64,000 nt of DNA from Rummeliibacillus pycnus (lineage in GTDB: Bacteria > Bacillota > Bacilli > Bacillales_A > Planococcaceae): positions 3,787,194 through 3,851,193 of the forward strand of contig NZ_KZ614145.1 in the NCBI RefSeq assembly GCF_002884495.1, read 5' to 3'. This document shows, one piece after another, positions 1-8,742 of this stretch. The notes under the pieces were generated by a model. That model saw nothing but the letters and a program-made list of their open reading frames with translations, had not been told where the DNA came from and ran no database searches. Numbering within the stretch: position 1 is the stretch's first letter; each line of letters begins with the position of its first letter. The position numbers and the translations under genes were made by a program.

Positions 1-1
1 A

Positions 2-1030
2 ACCCCTGGTCTAGTGGATCCACATACTCATGTAGCATTTGGCGGTAGTCGGGAACGCGAATTTGAAATGCGTTTAGAAGGTGCAAGTTATATGGATATC
101 ATGAATGCGGGTGGAGGGATTCATGCCACAACAAGAATGACGAGAGAAGCAACAGAAGCAGAACTTATCGAACAAACTGCCAAACGTCTCGATTCCTTTT
201 TGGCACATGGCGTTACGACAGTAGAAGGCAAAAGTGGATATGGTTTGGATCTAGAAAATGAACTAAAGCAATTACGTGTTATGCAATTCTTACAACACCA
301 TCATGCCATTGATCTTGTACCAACTTTTATGGGAGCACATGCTGTACCGCAGGAATATAAGGGGAAAGAAGAAGCGTATGTTGAATATTTGATCAAAGAA
401 GTATTGCCCGAAGTTGCGGAGCAAAAAATAGCTAAATTTAACGATGTTTTTTGTGAAGTAGATGTCTTTACACCAGATCAAGCTGAGCAAATTTTGCTAG
501 CAGGGAAAAAATTAGGGCTAATGCCTAAAATTCATGCAGATGAGATTAAACCATATGGTGGTGCAGAACTTGCTGCAAAAGTAGGTGCTATTTCGGCAGA
601 ACATTTATTGAAAGCATCTGATGAAGGCATTGCGAAAATGGCGGAAGCTGGAGTTGTTGCTTGTTTGCTTCCTGCAACAGCTTTGTATTTGCGAGAAGAG
701 GCAGCAAAAGGTCGTCAAATGATTGATCAAGGAGTTCCAGTAGCAATCTCAACTGACTGTAATCCAGGATCTTCCCCAACAACCTCGATGCCACTTGTCA
801 TGAATTTAGCGTGTATTTCGATGAGATTAACGCCAGCAGAAAGTCTTTGTGCAGCAACTTTTAATGCGGCTTGTGCTATTCAAATGGAAGATCGAATTGG
901 TTCTATTGAAATCGGAAAACAAGCGGATATTGTGTTATGGAATGTGGAAAACTATCAGAAGCTCCAATATCTTTTTGGCGTCAATCATGTTCAAAAAGTC
1001 TGGAAAAAAGGTGTGAAAGTCATTGGTTAA
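2..1030 (+). CDS. hutI: Imidazolonepropionase (5'-truncated by window)
   Basis: Hydrolyses imidazolone-5-propionate to N-formimino-L-glutamate, the third step of histidine degradation, in the cytosol. The frame is open from base 2, and the first residues read TPGLVDPHTHVAFGGSRE, the metal-binding HxH segment normally found about 75-80 residues into the protein, so roughly the first fifth lies outside the window. The GTG at 14 is therefore internal and not the start. Further metal or substrate motifs of the amidohydrolase family are visible (KIHADEI, SAEHLL, STDCNPGSSP). The stop overlaps the start of hutG by 8 bases, so the two are translationally coupled. Identity is secure from motifs and neighbours. 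Confidence 0.95.
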   Translation, partial: TPGLVDPHTHVAFGGSREREFEMRLEGASYMDIMNAGGGIHATTRMTREATEAELIEQTAKRLDSFLAHGVTTVEGKSGYGLDLENELKQLRVMQFLQHHHAIDLVPTFMGAHAVPQEYKGKEEAYVEYLIKEVLPEVAEQKIAKFNDVFCEVDVFTPDQAEQILLAGKKLGLMPKIHADEIKPYGGAELAAKVGAISAEHLLKASDEGIAKMAEAGVVACLLPATALYLREEAAKGRQMIDQGVPVAISTDCNPGSSPTTSMPLVMNLACISMRLTPAESLCAATFNAACAIQMEDRIGSIEIGKQADIVLWNVENYQKLQYLFGVNHVQKVWKKGVKVIG

Positions 1031-2000
1031 ACATTTTTTACAAAAACCTGAATGGAGCTGGAATGCTAAACAAATAGAAAAACAATTTGTACATCAGTGG
1101 ATTGCCCAGGAAATGGATAGTCAGATTCCTGATGTAGTCCTATTTGGAGCACCACTATCACGTTCATCTATAAGTGTTTCAGGTGCTAGTCAATATCCTG
1201 AAGCATTCCGGAAAGCTTGGAAAGGTTTCACCACTTACAATTTAGATGAAGAGATAGATTTGACATCCTTACGTGTATTGGATTTAGGAGATGTCCACAT
1301 GCATGTGACAGATATTCCACTAAACCATAGACGCATTGAAGAAACCATGAATTATGTAACCCAAGCATTTAAAAAATCCATTATTTGTACAATAGGTGGC
1401 GACCATTCGATTACGGCATGTACAGTCCGTGGTGTAAATGAAGCAATTCCAAATGAGAAAATTGGCATCCTTCAATTTGATACACACTTAGATGTAAGAG
1501 ATCCTGCTGAAATTGGGCCAGCAAATGGTACACCAATCCGTCAACTAATTGACGAAGAAATTGTAGAAGGTCGGCATATTACAAATATTGGTCTACATGG
1601 ATTTTTTAATTCTGTTGATCTTATACGTTATGCAAAACAACATCAAATTCAAATGATCCCCCTTAAGCGGGTGAGAGAAAAAGGGATTAAACAAATAATA
1701 AGCGAAGCTTTAGCTTATTTAGCGCAGCATGTCGATCGTATCTATGTCACCGTGGATATGGATGTATTAGATATTGCAAGTGCACATGGTGTTCCTGCTT
1801 CTACACCAGGAGGCATGCAACCAGAAGAATTATTTGCTGCTTTATTAGAGATAGGACAACATTCATCGGTTTCTCATATAGATTTTGTTTGTTTAGATCC
1901 TATGAGGGATACGGTTTCTCAAGCAACAGTCAAAACAGGCGTTTATGCATTTTTAACATGGTTAACGGGCATTCAAAAGGCAAGACTTGAAGGGAGATAG
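1023..2000 (+). CDS. hutG: Formimidoylglutamase
   Basis: Arginase/ureohydrolase-family enzyme that splits N-formimino-L-glutamate into glutamate and formamide, the last step of the hut pathway. 325 residues, close to the family length. The binuclear manganese ligands are visible as GGDHSI, FDTHLDVRD and VDMDVLD. The start is a TTG inside the end of hutI, preceded by AAAAAGGTG at a usable distance; no ATG with a better site exists nearby. The next gene is hutH, six bases downstream. In B. subtilis hutG follows hutI in the same way, but hutH leads that operon instead of closing it. Confidence 0.94.
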   Translation: MVKHFLQKPEWSWNAKQIEKQFVHQWIAQEMDSQIPDVVLFGAPLSRSSISVSGASQYPEAFRKAWKGFTTYNLDEEIDLTSLRVLDLGDVHMHVTDIPLNHRRIEETMNYVTQAFKKSIICTIGGDHSITACTVRGVNEAIPNEKIGILQFDTHLDVRDPAEIGPANGTPIRQLIDEEIVEGRHITNIGLHGFFNSVDLIRYAKQHQIQMIPLKRVREKGIKQIISEALAYLAQHVDRIYVTVDMDVLDIASAHGVPASTPGGMQPEELFAALLEIGQHSSVSHIDFVCLDPMRDTVSQATVKTGVYAFLTWLTGIQKARLEGR

Positions 2001-2006
2001 ACACCA

Positions 2007-3485
2007 ATGATTCAATTGGATGGCAAACAATTAACGATTGCAGATATGAAAGCTATATTATATGAAGATGAAAAAGTTGAGATTGCTGAATCAGCTCGTG
2101 CTGCCGTTGAGCAAAGCAGACTTGCAGTAGAACAGATTGTTAAACATAAAAAGACGGTTTATGGAATTAATACAGGTTTTGGCAAATTTAGCGATGTCAA
2201 AATTGCTGGTGAAGATACAAGATTATTACAACTACATTTAATTCGATCACATGCATGCGGAGTGGGTGAACCTTTTAGTGAAATCATCTCAAGAGCAATG
2301 GTTGTGTTACGTTTAAATGCATTATTGAAAGGGTTTTCAGGTATTCGATTAGAGGTACTTGAGCGTTTGGCTTATATGGTGAATCATCGAATTCATCCTG
2401 TTATTCCACAGCAAGGATCCCTGGGGGCATCAGGGGATCTTGCACCCCTTTCACATTTGGCATTAGTACTTGTTGGAGAAGGTTTTGTATGGCAGGACGG
2501 GAAATCAGCCGCATCAACAGAAGTTTGGCGAGAACATCAATTACAGCCGATTGAATTAGAGGCCAAAGAAGGTTTGGCACTTATAAATGGAACGCAAGCT
2601 ATGACAGCACAAGGAGTAGTTGCTTATAGCGAAGCAGAAAAACTTGCATGTGATAGTGAATGGATTGCTGCCATGACAATTGAAGCATTACGTGGTATAA
2701 CAGATGCATTCCATCCTGCGGTTCATGAAGCAAGAGGTTACAAAGAACAGATTGACGTAGCAACTCGAATGCGTGAATGGTTAAAAGATAGTGAGTTAAC
2801 AACGGAACAAGGAGAACTTCGGGTACAAGATGCGTATTCTCTTCGATGTATTCCGCAAATTCATGGTGCTAGCTGGCAAGTATTAAATTATGTGAAAGAA
2901 AAACTAGAGATTGAAATGAATGCGGCAACAGATAATCCATTAATTTTTGACGATGGAAAGACCGTTATTTCAGGCGGTAATTTTCATGGTCAGCCGATTG
3001 CATTTGCGATGGATTTCTTGAAAATTGGTATGGCAGAATTAGCAAATGTTTCAGAAAGAAGAATTGAAAGGTTGGTAAATCCACATTTAAATGATGGACT
3101 TCCTCCATTTTTGAGTTCAGAGCCCGGCTTGCAATCAGGTGCAATGATTTTGCAATATGCAGCAGCAAGCCTTGTATCTGAAAATAAGACATTGGCACAC
3201 CCAGCTTCAGTAGATTCCATTCCATCTTCAGCAAATCAAGAAGACCATGTAAGTATGGGAACAATCGGTGCTAGACATGCCTATCAAATTATTAAGAATT
3301 GCCGAAAGGTATTAGCGATAGAAGCGATATGTGCTGCACAGGCAATTGAATATAGAGGTGTTGATTATATGGCACCAAAGCTAGGTGGCAAATGGCAGGA
3401 TGTTCGAAATGTTGTGCCAAGTATAAAAAAAGATCGAATGTTTAGCCAAGATATTGAACGCTTAGCAGATTATTTATGTCCATAA
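2007..3485 (+). CDS. hutH: Histidine ammonia-lyase
   Basis: Deaminates L-histidine to urocanate, the first step of histidine utilisation. 492 residues, slightly shorter than the usual 505-510. The Ala141-Ser142-Gly143 triad within [14 protein letters not shown] forms the MIO electrophile, and YGINTGFG near residue 52 is the conserved substrate-loop segment. ATG start 2007 with AGGGAG nine bases upstream. It closes the visible hut cluster: urocanase (hutU) is not in the window and is presumably upstream of hutI. Several long antisense frames inside it are shadows. Confidence 0.96.
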   Translation: MIQLDGKQLTIADMKAILYEDEKVEIAESARAAVEQSRLAVEQIVKHKKTVYGINTGFGKFSDVKIAGEDTRLLQLHLIRSHACGVGEPFSEIISRAMVVLRLNALLKGFSGIRLEVLERLAYMVNHRIHPVIPQQGSLGASGDLAPLSHLALVLVGEGFVWQDGKSAASTEVWREHQLQPIELEAKEGLALINGTQAMTAQGVVAYSEAEKLACDSEWIAAMTIEALRGITDAFHPAVHEARGYKEQIDVATRMREWLKDSELTTEQGELRVQDAYSLRCIPQIHGASWQVLNYVKEKLEIEMNAATDNPLIFDDGKTVISGGNFHGQPIAFAMDFLKIGMAELANVSERRIERLVNPHLNDGLPPFLSSEPGLQSGAMILQYAAASLVSENKTLAHPASVDSIPSSANQEDHVSMGTIGARHAYQIIKNCRKVLAIEAICAAQAIEYRGVDYMAPKLGGKWQDVRNVVPSIKKDRMFSQDIERLADYLCP

Positions 3486-3493
3486 TAGATATT

Positions 3494-3515
3494 TAGTCCT
3501 TCTTCGTAAGGACTA
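3494..3515 (+). terminator. Possible hut operon terminator hairpin
   Basis: An 8-bp perfect inverted repeat (TAGTCCTT / AAGGACTA) with a 6-base loop lies nine bases after the hutH stop. No T-run follows, so intrinsic termination is uncertain; it may only protect the 3' end. Confidence 0.35.
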
Positions 3516-3610
3516 ATGATTATGAAACTCTAGCAATCTTAAATAGATGTTACCGAGAAAGTAAAATTAGCTTAATTTTTATGATAAAAATCTTGTGTAA
3601 CTATCTAGTT

Positions 3611-3780
3611 GAAGTGAAATTAGCGGAGAGTCCTCGAAAATGCATTCGCATTTTCTTCGTGCGATGTTCATTCAGTGAAGGTCATTCAATGTCCTGTGGG
3701 AAAACGAGCTAGATGAGACCCCGGAGCGCAGCGAGGAGGCTCGTCAGTTCGCCCACGGAAAGCGGAGCTAATTCCACTTC
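3611..3780. repeat. 170-bp palindromic dispersed element (MITE/bcr-like)
   Basis: The element is bounded by 14-base inverted ends, GAAGTGAAATTAGC at 3611-3624 and GCTAATTCCACTTC at 3767-3780, with one mismatch. Inside are further complementary blocks: AAAATGC/GCATTTT near 3640-3655, and CTGTGGG near 3695 against CCCACGG near 3755. The middle is markedly GC-richer than the flanks. It contains no plausible gene. Closely similar structured units are, to my knowledge, common between genes of Bacillaceae and Planococcaceae. I see only this copy in the window. Confidence 0.7.
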
Positions 3781-3826
3781 ATCCATAAATAATAAGTAGA
3801 GTAGTAACCCTCTCCTAAACTATTTT

Positions 3827-3835
3827 TGGTATAAT
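3827..3835 (+). promoter_or_regulatory. Extended -10 promoter of exonuclease gene
   Basis: TGGTATAAT is a consensus extended -10 element (TGn-TATAAT) with no clear -35. Transcription would begin near 3842, downstream of the first in-frame ATG (3836). That argues for the TTG start at 3878. Confidence 0.65.
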
Positions 3836-3877
3836 ATGAACCTAACTAATAATAGTTTAGGATTGGAGCGTTTTATT

Positions 3878-4756
3878 TTGGAAAGTCAACCGCATATATT
3901 ACTCGTTGATGGTATGGCACTTCTTTTTCGTTCGTTTTTTGCCACAGCGCCTATGCATCAATTTTTTAGAAAAGCAGATGGTACGCCTACAAATGGGGTA
4001 CAAGGATTTGCTAGACATGTTTTAAGTGCACAAGCTCTTATGCAACCAACACACTTAGCGGTTTGTTGGGATATGGGGGAGCATACATTCCGTAATGAGC
4101 TATTTGATGGTTATAAAGCTAATCGTCCAGCACCACCGGATGAGCTAAAACCACAATTTGATATGGCTAGAGAAGTTTCAGAAATGATTGGTTGGAGAAA
4201 TTTTGGAACAGTTGGGATGGAAGCAGATGATACCATCGGTTCTTTAATTCATAAATGGAAAGAGGATGCGAAGATTACTGTTGTCAGTGGGGATAAAGAT
4301 TTACTACAGTTACTTAATCCGTCTACAACGATTGCTCTAACGAAAAAAGGATATACCGAATATAATGTATACACAGATCAACGGTTCAAAGAAGAGTACG
4401 AAATTGAACCTCCGTTATTTGCAGATGTGAAAGCTTTCATGGGAGATACAAGTGATGGTTATCCAGGTGTCAAAGGGATTGGACCAAAAACTGCATTGAA
4501 GCTCATCCAAACATACGGCTCAGTAGATGGTGTGTTAGAAGCATTAGAAGAGTTAAAACCTGGTCAACGTACTAAAATTCAAGATAATGAAGAAATGTTA
4601 AAGCTTTCTTTACAATTAGCTAGAATCAATACAGAAGTACCGATCGATGCAACAATAGACGATTGTGTGCTACCAATTTGGGATCAAGCTAAACTGGAAA
4701 AGCTTACAATGGAAGGATACTCACTTATTTCTCGTCATGCACGTTCATTGTTATAA
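3878..4756 (+). CDS. ypcP: 5'-3' exonuclease / flap endonuclease (YpcP-like)
   Basis: Stand-alone homologue of the N-terminal 5' nuclease domain of DNA polymerase I, expected to remove RNA primers and 5' flaps. About 292 residues from TTG 3878, matching B. subtilis YpcP. Metal-binding acidic clusters are visible: LLVDGMALLFR at the N-terminus, WDMGEHTFR, GMEADDTIGSL, SGDKDLLQL and KAFMGDTSDGYPGVKGIGPKTA (the H3TH region, interrupted here only for description). I prefer TTG 3878 over ATG 3836 because the -10 box overlaps the ATG, while GGAG at 3864 precedes the TTG by about ten bases. It ends immediately beside the convergent peptidase gene. Confidence 0.88.
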   Translation: MESQPHILLVDGMALLFRSFFATAPMHQFFRKADGTPTNGVQGFARHVLSAQALMQPTHLAVCWDMGEHTFRNELFDGYKANRPAPPDELKPQFDMAREVSEMIGWRNFGTVGMEADDTIGSLIHKWKEDAKITVVSGDKDLLQLLNPSTTIALTKKGYTEYNVYTDQRFKEEYEIEPPLFADVKAFMGDTSDGYPGVKGIGPKTALKLIQTYGSVDGVLEALEELKPGQRTKIQDNEEMLKLSLQLARINTEVPIDATIDDCVLPIWDQAKLEKLTMEGYSLISRHARSLL

Positions 4757-5266
4757 TCATTTCGGTGCAATTCTGATAAAGCTTACTATTTTACAATTTT
4801 TTTGATAGGAAATTTCTCGAATTTGGCTATCGCGATTGCGACCACCATTGTCATGAATAATTAAGAGGATATCATCATCCGTTTTTTCAAAACCAATTAG
4901 TGGAACCCAGTGATAGTTAAAATCCCCTTTAAAGAAAAAATGAAGAGAAAAGTATCGATCAAATTTCATAATAGCAGGGCGACCAGCCTCAATTTCTTTG
5001 AGAGCATCATTTAGACTACAATTGCGAACTTCAAAAGAGGGTCCAAGAATCTTTTTCATATTGCGCACCATTCGATATGAAAACAGTCCGATTCTTGTGC
5101 AACCAAGCAATTGATAGAGCTGATTGATGCTCTTTTGTCGTTTTTCAGGTTGTAAGTATTGGAGCAAAACATATGCAGTTGTGGGACCACAGGCGGAGTT
5201 TTGGTATTTTCTATTAACGGATGTTGCGTACTGTGATTGACCTTCTACGGGCAGTTGGATTCGCAT
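4757..5266 (-). CDS. C39-like (papain-fold) cysteine peptidase family protein
   Basis: 169 residues with the layout of C39_2-type cysteine peptidases. SACGPTTAYVLL near residue 25 would hold the nucleophile Cys, YHWVPLIGF near residue 118 the His, and IHDNGG near residue 138 the Asp/Asn. No signal peptide or membrane segment is visible and no ABC exporter domain is attached, so this is not a bacteriocin-processing transporter. ATG with GGAGG seven bases upstream. Its stop touches that of the exonuclease gene, with no gap. Substrate unknown; the function is inferred from fold motifs only. Confidence 0.75.
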   Translation of the reverse strand: MRIQLPVEGQSQYATSVNRKYQNSACGPTTAYVLLQYLQPEKRQKSINQLYQLLGCTRIGLFSYRMVRNMKKILGPSFEVRNCSLNDALKEIEAGRPAIMKFDRYFSLHFFFKGDFNYHWVPLIGFEKTDDDILLIIHDNGGRNRDSQIREISYQKNCKIVSFIRIAPK

Positions 5267-5474
5267 TATTTTCCTCCGATTTTTTGATATGGAATAACTT
5301 TTAACTGTTTAGAGAATAAAATACTCACCAAAATGCAATCATTGCCAATGAATACAATACATATCTAAACTAATTCATTTTGTGGCACAAATCATACGGT
5401 CACTATTACTAAATCTACATGAAATTAACTTGAAGAGGAACTAAGTTGTATCAGATGTGGATACAATTTGTTTT
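5267..5474. other. Intergenic region without recognisable gene
   Basis: About 200 AT-rich bases between the start of the C39-like gene (reading left) and the tandem repeat. It must hold the promoter of the C39-like gene, but I see no convincing -35/-10 pair. A hairpin TTGTATC/GATACAA with a 7-base loop (5446-5466), followed by TTTGTTTTTT, resembles a terminator reading right, although no gene lies upstream on that strand. Confidence 0.5.
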
Positions 5475-5655
5475 TTCGCGGAAAACAGAGCCAATTTCGC
5501 GGAAGGCAGAATCGATTTCGTGGAAGGCAGAATCGATTTCGTGGAAGGCAGAATCAATTTCGCGGAAAACAGAGCCAATTTCGCGGAAGGCAGAACCGAT
5601 TTCGCGGAAGGCAGAACCGATTTCGTGGAAAACAGAGCCAATTTCGCGGATAGCA
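5475..5655. repeat. 21-bp tandem repeat, eight full units plus a partial ninth
   Basis: Units begin at 5475, 5496, 5517, 5538, 5559, 5580, 5601 and 5622, with a degenerate ninth at 5643. Each starts TTCGCGGAA or TTCGTGGAA. Two flavours alternate: one continuing AACAGAGCCAAT and one continuing GGCAGAAYCGAT. Because 21 is a multiple of three and the unit has no stop codon in most frames, several frames stay open on both strands. One left-reading frame would give a heptad peptide of the type REIGSAF. No ribosome binding site supports any of them, so I treat this as a non-coding minisatellite. Confidence 0.9.
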
Positions 5656-5698
5656 TTCATTATTCCAAGAATAGAAAGCACTAATCCATGAATAGCTG

Positions 5699-5731
5699 AA
5701 TAAAATAAAAGACCTACCGAAAAGGTAGGCC
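5699..5731 (-). terminator. Terminator of thioredoxin gene
   Basis: Reading left, GGCCTACC-loop-GGTAGGTC is followed by TTTTATTTTATT, just after the stop of the thioredoxin-like gene. Confidence 0.85.
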
Positions 5732-5742
5732 ACAAGAAAAAA

Positions 5743-6060
5743 TTATTTTTGTGCATCCAAGAAAGTTGTTACATCTTGAGGAGATTTTGCATTTGCACTG
5801 TGTAGGTGAGCAAGTTTTTCTCCGCCTTTGAAGATTAAAAGGCTTGGAATACCCATTACTTGATATTTGTCAGATAGCTCTGGGAAATCATCACGATTGA
5901 TTTCGTACCAAGTATATTGGTTATATTCTTCGATAATAGGATCGATGAACATATTCATACGTGAACAGTCAGGGCACCATCCAGCAAAGAATTTAACGAT
6001 TACAGGTTGTGAAGATGAAATTACTTCGTTGAATTGTTCTTCAGATAATATTGGTTTCAT
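5743..6060 (-). CDS. Thioredoxin family protein
   Basis: 105-residue single-domain thioredoxin fold. The redox site is WCPDC within FFAGWCPDCSRM, unlike the WCGPC of general thioredoxin, and the cis-Pro loop is visible as MGIPSLLIFKGG. Probably a cytosolic thiol oxidoreductase of specialised function; no signal peptide. ATG preceded by the strong site AGGAGGG. It is transcribed away from the fad operon and has its own terminator. Partner proteins cannot be read from the sequence. Confidence 0.88.
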   Translation of the reverse strand: MKPILSEEQFNEVISSSQPVIVKFFAGWCPDCSRMNMFIDPIIEEYNQYTWYEINRDDFPELSDKYQVMGIPSLLIFKGGEKLAHLHSANAKSPQDVTTFLDAQK

Positions 6061-6213
6061 TGTAAATCCCTCCTATCCACTTAGTCTACACGTTCTATAG
6101 GTTTGGGCGCTAGTAAATTGTTTGCAAAGAAATGATGATATGTGGTGTTCCAGCATTTTCATCTATTAATATAGTTATTTTGTACATTTTCTTATAAAAT
6201 TTAGAGTTTTTCA

Positions 6214-6242
6214 TTGCAGAATTTTGGCAAATAGTCTAAAAT
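6214..6242 (+). promoter_or_regulatory. fad operon promoter
   Basis: TTGCAG (6214-6219), a 17-base spacer and TAAAAT (6237-6242), matching the sigma-A pattern. The start point would be near 6249, upstream of the FadR-type operator. Confidence 0.65.
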
Positions 6243-6283
6243 AAATTCCAGATAAGGAAGTTTTATTTTTTTTAACTTTAAAA

Positions 6284-6301
6284 TGAATGAGCATTCATTC
6301 A
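6284..6301. promoter_or_regulatory. FadR-type operator
   Basis: TGAATGA-GCAT-TCATTCA, with perfect 7-base arms and a 4-base centre. This agrees with the B. subtilis FadR (YsiA) consensus TGAATGAMTANTCATTCA except within the centre. It lies in the leader 24 bases before the fadN start, so long-chain acyl-CoA would relieve repression of the beta-oxidation operon. Confidence 0.8.
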
Positions 6302-6325
6302 AAAGGGGAAAGGGAGGATTTGCTC

Positions 6326-8713
6326 ATGGCTTATCATATTAGAAAAGCAGCTGTACTTGGCTCAGGGGTGATGGGATCTGGCATTGCGGCGCATTTAGCG
6401 AACATCGGAATTCCAACATTACTGTTAGATATCGTTCCAAAAGAGCTTTTAAAAGAAGAGGAAGCAAAGGGATTAACGCTCGAAGATTCAAGTGTACGAA
6501 ATCGCTTTGCTGCCGGAGCAGTGCAAAAACTATTGAAACAAAAACCTGCTCCATTAACAACGAAAAAAAGCCTAAATTTAATAACTGTTGGTAATTTAGA
6601 TGATGATCTAGACAAATTAAAAGATGTTGATTGGATTATTGAAGTGGTTGTTGAAAACTTAGCCATTAAGAAAAGTTTATACGAAAAAATTGATGCCGTG
6701 CGCACACCTGGAACAATTATAAGTTCAAATACTTCAGGTATCAGTATTAACGCGATGGCTGATGGACGTTCAGAGGATTTCAGAAAGCATTTCTTAGGAA
6801 CGCACTTCTTTAACCCGCCACGTTATTTAAAATTATTAGAAGTAATTCCTGCGCAAGATACACTGCCTGAAGTGGTCGAATTCATGCAACAATTCGGAGA
6901 AAACCGCTTAGGTAAAGGGGTAGTACTTGCAAAGGATACACCGAATTTTGTAGGTAATCGTATCGGGACATACGGTTTGCTCATCACATTACAAGTGATG
7001 AAAGAGAAAGGTTATTCAGTTGGAGAAGTAGACTCTGTAACAGGCCCACTAATCGGTAGACCGAAATCTGCAACACTTCGCACACTTGATGTAGTTGGAT
7101 TAGATACTTTTGTACACGTAGCTAAAAACGTGTATGACAATACAACTGGTGAGGAACAAAAAGTATTTGAAGTTCCTGAATATCTCCAAAAAATGGTCGA
7201 TAATGGATGGTTAGGTGCAAAGTCTGGTCAAGGATTCTTTGTGAAAAAGGGAAAAGAAATATTCGAATTGAATGTAGATACATTCGAATATGAACCAGTG
7301 AAAAAGCTGAAAACGCCGTCTATTGAAATGGCCAAACAACAAAAAGGTCTTGCTGCTAAAGTAAAAACACTAACTTATGCAAAAGACCGCACTGGCGAAC
7401 TACTATGGAGTATATTCGCACCTACCCTTTTGTATTCTGCACAATTACTTGGTGAAATTGCAGATGATATTGTCGCAATTGACAATGCGATGAAATGGGG
7501 CTTTGGCTGGGCACAAGGACCATTTGAAATCTGGGATGCTATCGGTGTAAAAGAATCTATCGAAAAAATGCAAGTAGAAGGATATGAAATCCCAGCATTT
7601 ACAAAGGCATTACTGGATAAAGGATATTCAAGTTTCTATTCTGAAGTCGATGGCGAATTGGCTTATTTTGATGGTAACGATTACAAACAAGTACCATTCA
7701 ACGAAAAAGCAATTGACTTAAAACGATATAAGAAAAAACAGGGCGTACTAAAAAGTAATGCTAGTGCTAGTTTAATAGATTTTGGTGATCAAGTACTGTT
7801 ATTAGAATTCCATTCAAAATCAAATGCACTTGGTTTAGATATCATGCAAATTTTAAACTATGCTTTAGATTTGTTGAGTAATTCGGATTATAAAGGAATG
7901 GTTATTGGTAACCAAGGCAAGAACTTCTCAGTTGGTGCGAATCTAGCCATGATTTTAATGGAAGCACAGGATGATAATTTAGCTGAATTAGATTATATTG
8001 TAAAAACATTCCAACAAGGTACTTTACGGATTAAGTATGCAGATAAACCTATTGTAACGGCACCATTTGCGATGACTCTTGGAGGTGGAGCTGAGGTTTG
8101 TTTACCATCTGCACATATTCAAGCAACAATGGAAACTTATATGGGATTAGTAGAAGTTGGTGTTGGCTTAATACCTGGTGGTGGCGGTAACAAGGAACTT
8201 TATATGAAACATTTAAAAGGGCTACCAAAAGGTGTAGAAATTGATCTTCAAGCTGTTGCAAACAAAGTTTTTGAATCCATTGCGATGGCAAAAGTTTCAG
8301 CATCTGGAGAAGAAGCAAGAGAAAATAATTTCTTAGACTTCGCAGATGGTGTAAGTGTCAACTCGGATCATCAACTATATGATGCAAAACAAGCAGTGTT
8401 GGCATTAGCTGCGGCAGGATATAAACCACCTTTACGAGAAAAAGTACCGGTTGTAGGCGAAACGGGTTATGCAACGTTATTGTTAGCGGCGCAAAACTTA
8501 TTGCAATCAGGCTTTATAAGCGAACATGATCTATTTATTGCGAAGAAGTTGGCTTATGTTATCGCAGGAGGGAATGTCCCATACGGCACATTAGTGGATG
8601 AACAATACCTACTAAATCTTGAAAGAGAAGCATTCATTAGCCTTGTTGGGCATCCGAAATCGCAAGAGAGAATGCAACATATGCTCATGAAAGGAAAACC
8701 GCTACGTAACTAA
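6326..8713 (+). CDS. fadN: 3-hydroxyacyl-CoA dehydrogenase / enoyl-CoA hydratase
   Basis: Bifunctional beta-oxidation enzyme of 795 residues. The N-terminal NAD-binding Rossmann motif is VLGSGVMGSGIAAHLA (residues about 8-23), followed by the helical dehydrogenase part with GTHFFNPPR. A hydratase/isomerase (crotonase) domain occupies roughly the last 300 residues, with KNFSVGANL and EVGVGLIPGGGG. The ATG at 6326 is chosen because GGGAGG sits eight bases before it; the in-frame ATG at 6287 lies inside the operator. First gene of fadN-fadA-fadE, 29 bases from fadA. Confidence 0.95.
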   Translation: MAYHIRKAAVLGSGVMGSGIAAHLANIGIPTLLLDIVPKELLKEEEAKGLTLEDSSVRNRFAAGAVQKLLKQKPAPLTTKKSLNLITVGNLDDDLDKLKDVDWIIEVVVENLAIKKSLYEKIDAVRTPGTIISSNTSGISINAMADGRSEDFRKHFLGTHFFNPPRYLKLLEVIPAQDTLPEVVEFMQQFGENRLGKGVVLAKDTPNFVGNRIGTYGLLITLQVMKEKGYSVGEVDSVTGPLIGRPKSATLRTLDVVGLDTFVHVAKNVYDNTTGEEQKVFEVPEYLQKMVDNGWLGAKSGQGFFVKKGKEIFELNVDTFEYEPVKKLKTPSIEMAKQQKGLAAKVKTLTYAKDRTGELLWSIFAPTLLYSAQLLGEIADDIVAIDNAMKWGFGWAQGPFEIWDAIGVKESIEKMQVEGYEIPAFTKALLDKGYSSFYSEVDGELAYFDGNDYKQVPFNEKAIDLKRYKKKQGVLKSNASASLIDFGDQVLLLEFHSKSNALGLDIMQILNYALDLLSNSDYKGMVIGNQGKNFSVGANLAMILMEAQDDNLAELDYIVKTFQQGTLRIKYADKPIVTAPFAMTLGGGAEVCLPSAHIQATMETYMGLVEVGVGLIPGGGGNKELYMKHLKGLPKGVEIDLQAVANKVFESIAMAKVSASGEEARENNFLDFADGVSVNSDHQLYDAKQAVLALAAAGYKPPLREKVPVVGETGYATLLLAAQNLLQSGFISEHDLFIAKKLAYVIAGGNVPYGTLVDEQYLLNLEREAFISLVGHPKSQERMQHMLMKGKPLRN

Positions 8714-8742
8714 CAGTATGTAGCGACAAAGGGGGAAATCAT

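Noticed and set aside
2965..3264. 99-codon antisense frame within hutH
   Set aside because: Shadow frame; the sense strand carries clear HutH motifs.
3836..3877. ATG start for the exonuclease at 3836
   Set aside because: It overlaps the -10 box TATAAT, so it would be upstream of the transcript; TTG 3878 has GGAG at proper distance.
5475..5655. CRISPR array
   Set aside because: Units are contiguous 21-mers without unique spacers, and no cas genes are present.
5451..5756. 101-codon left-reading frame through the 21-bp repeat
   Set aside because: Open only because the repeat period is a multiple of three; no ribosome binding site, and it overlaps the thioredoxin terminator.
6287..6325. fadN start at ATG 6287
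   Set aside because: Inside the FadR-type operator with no binding site; ATG 6326 has GGGAGG at eight bases.
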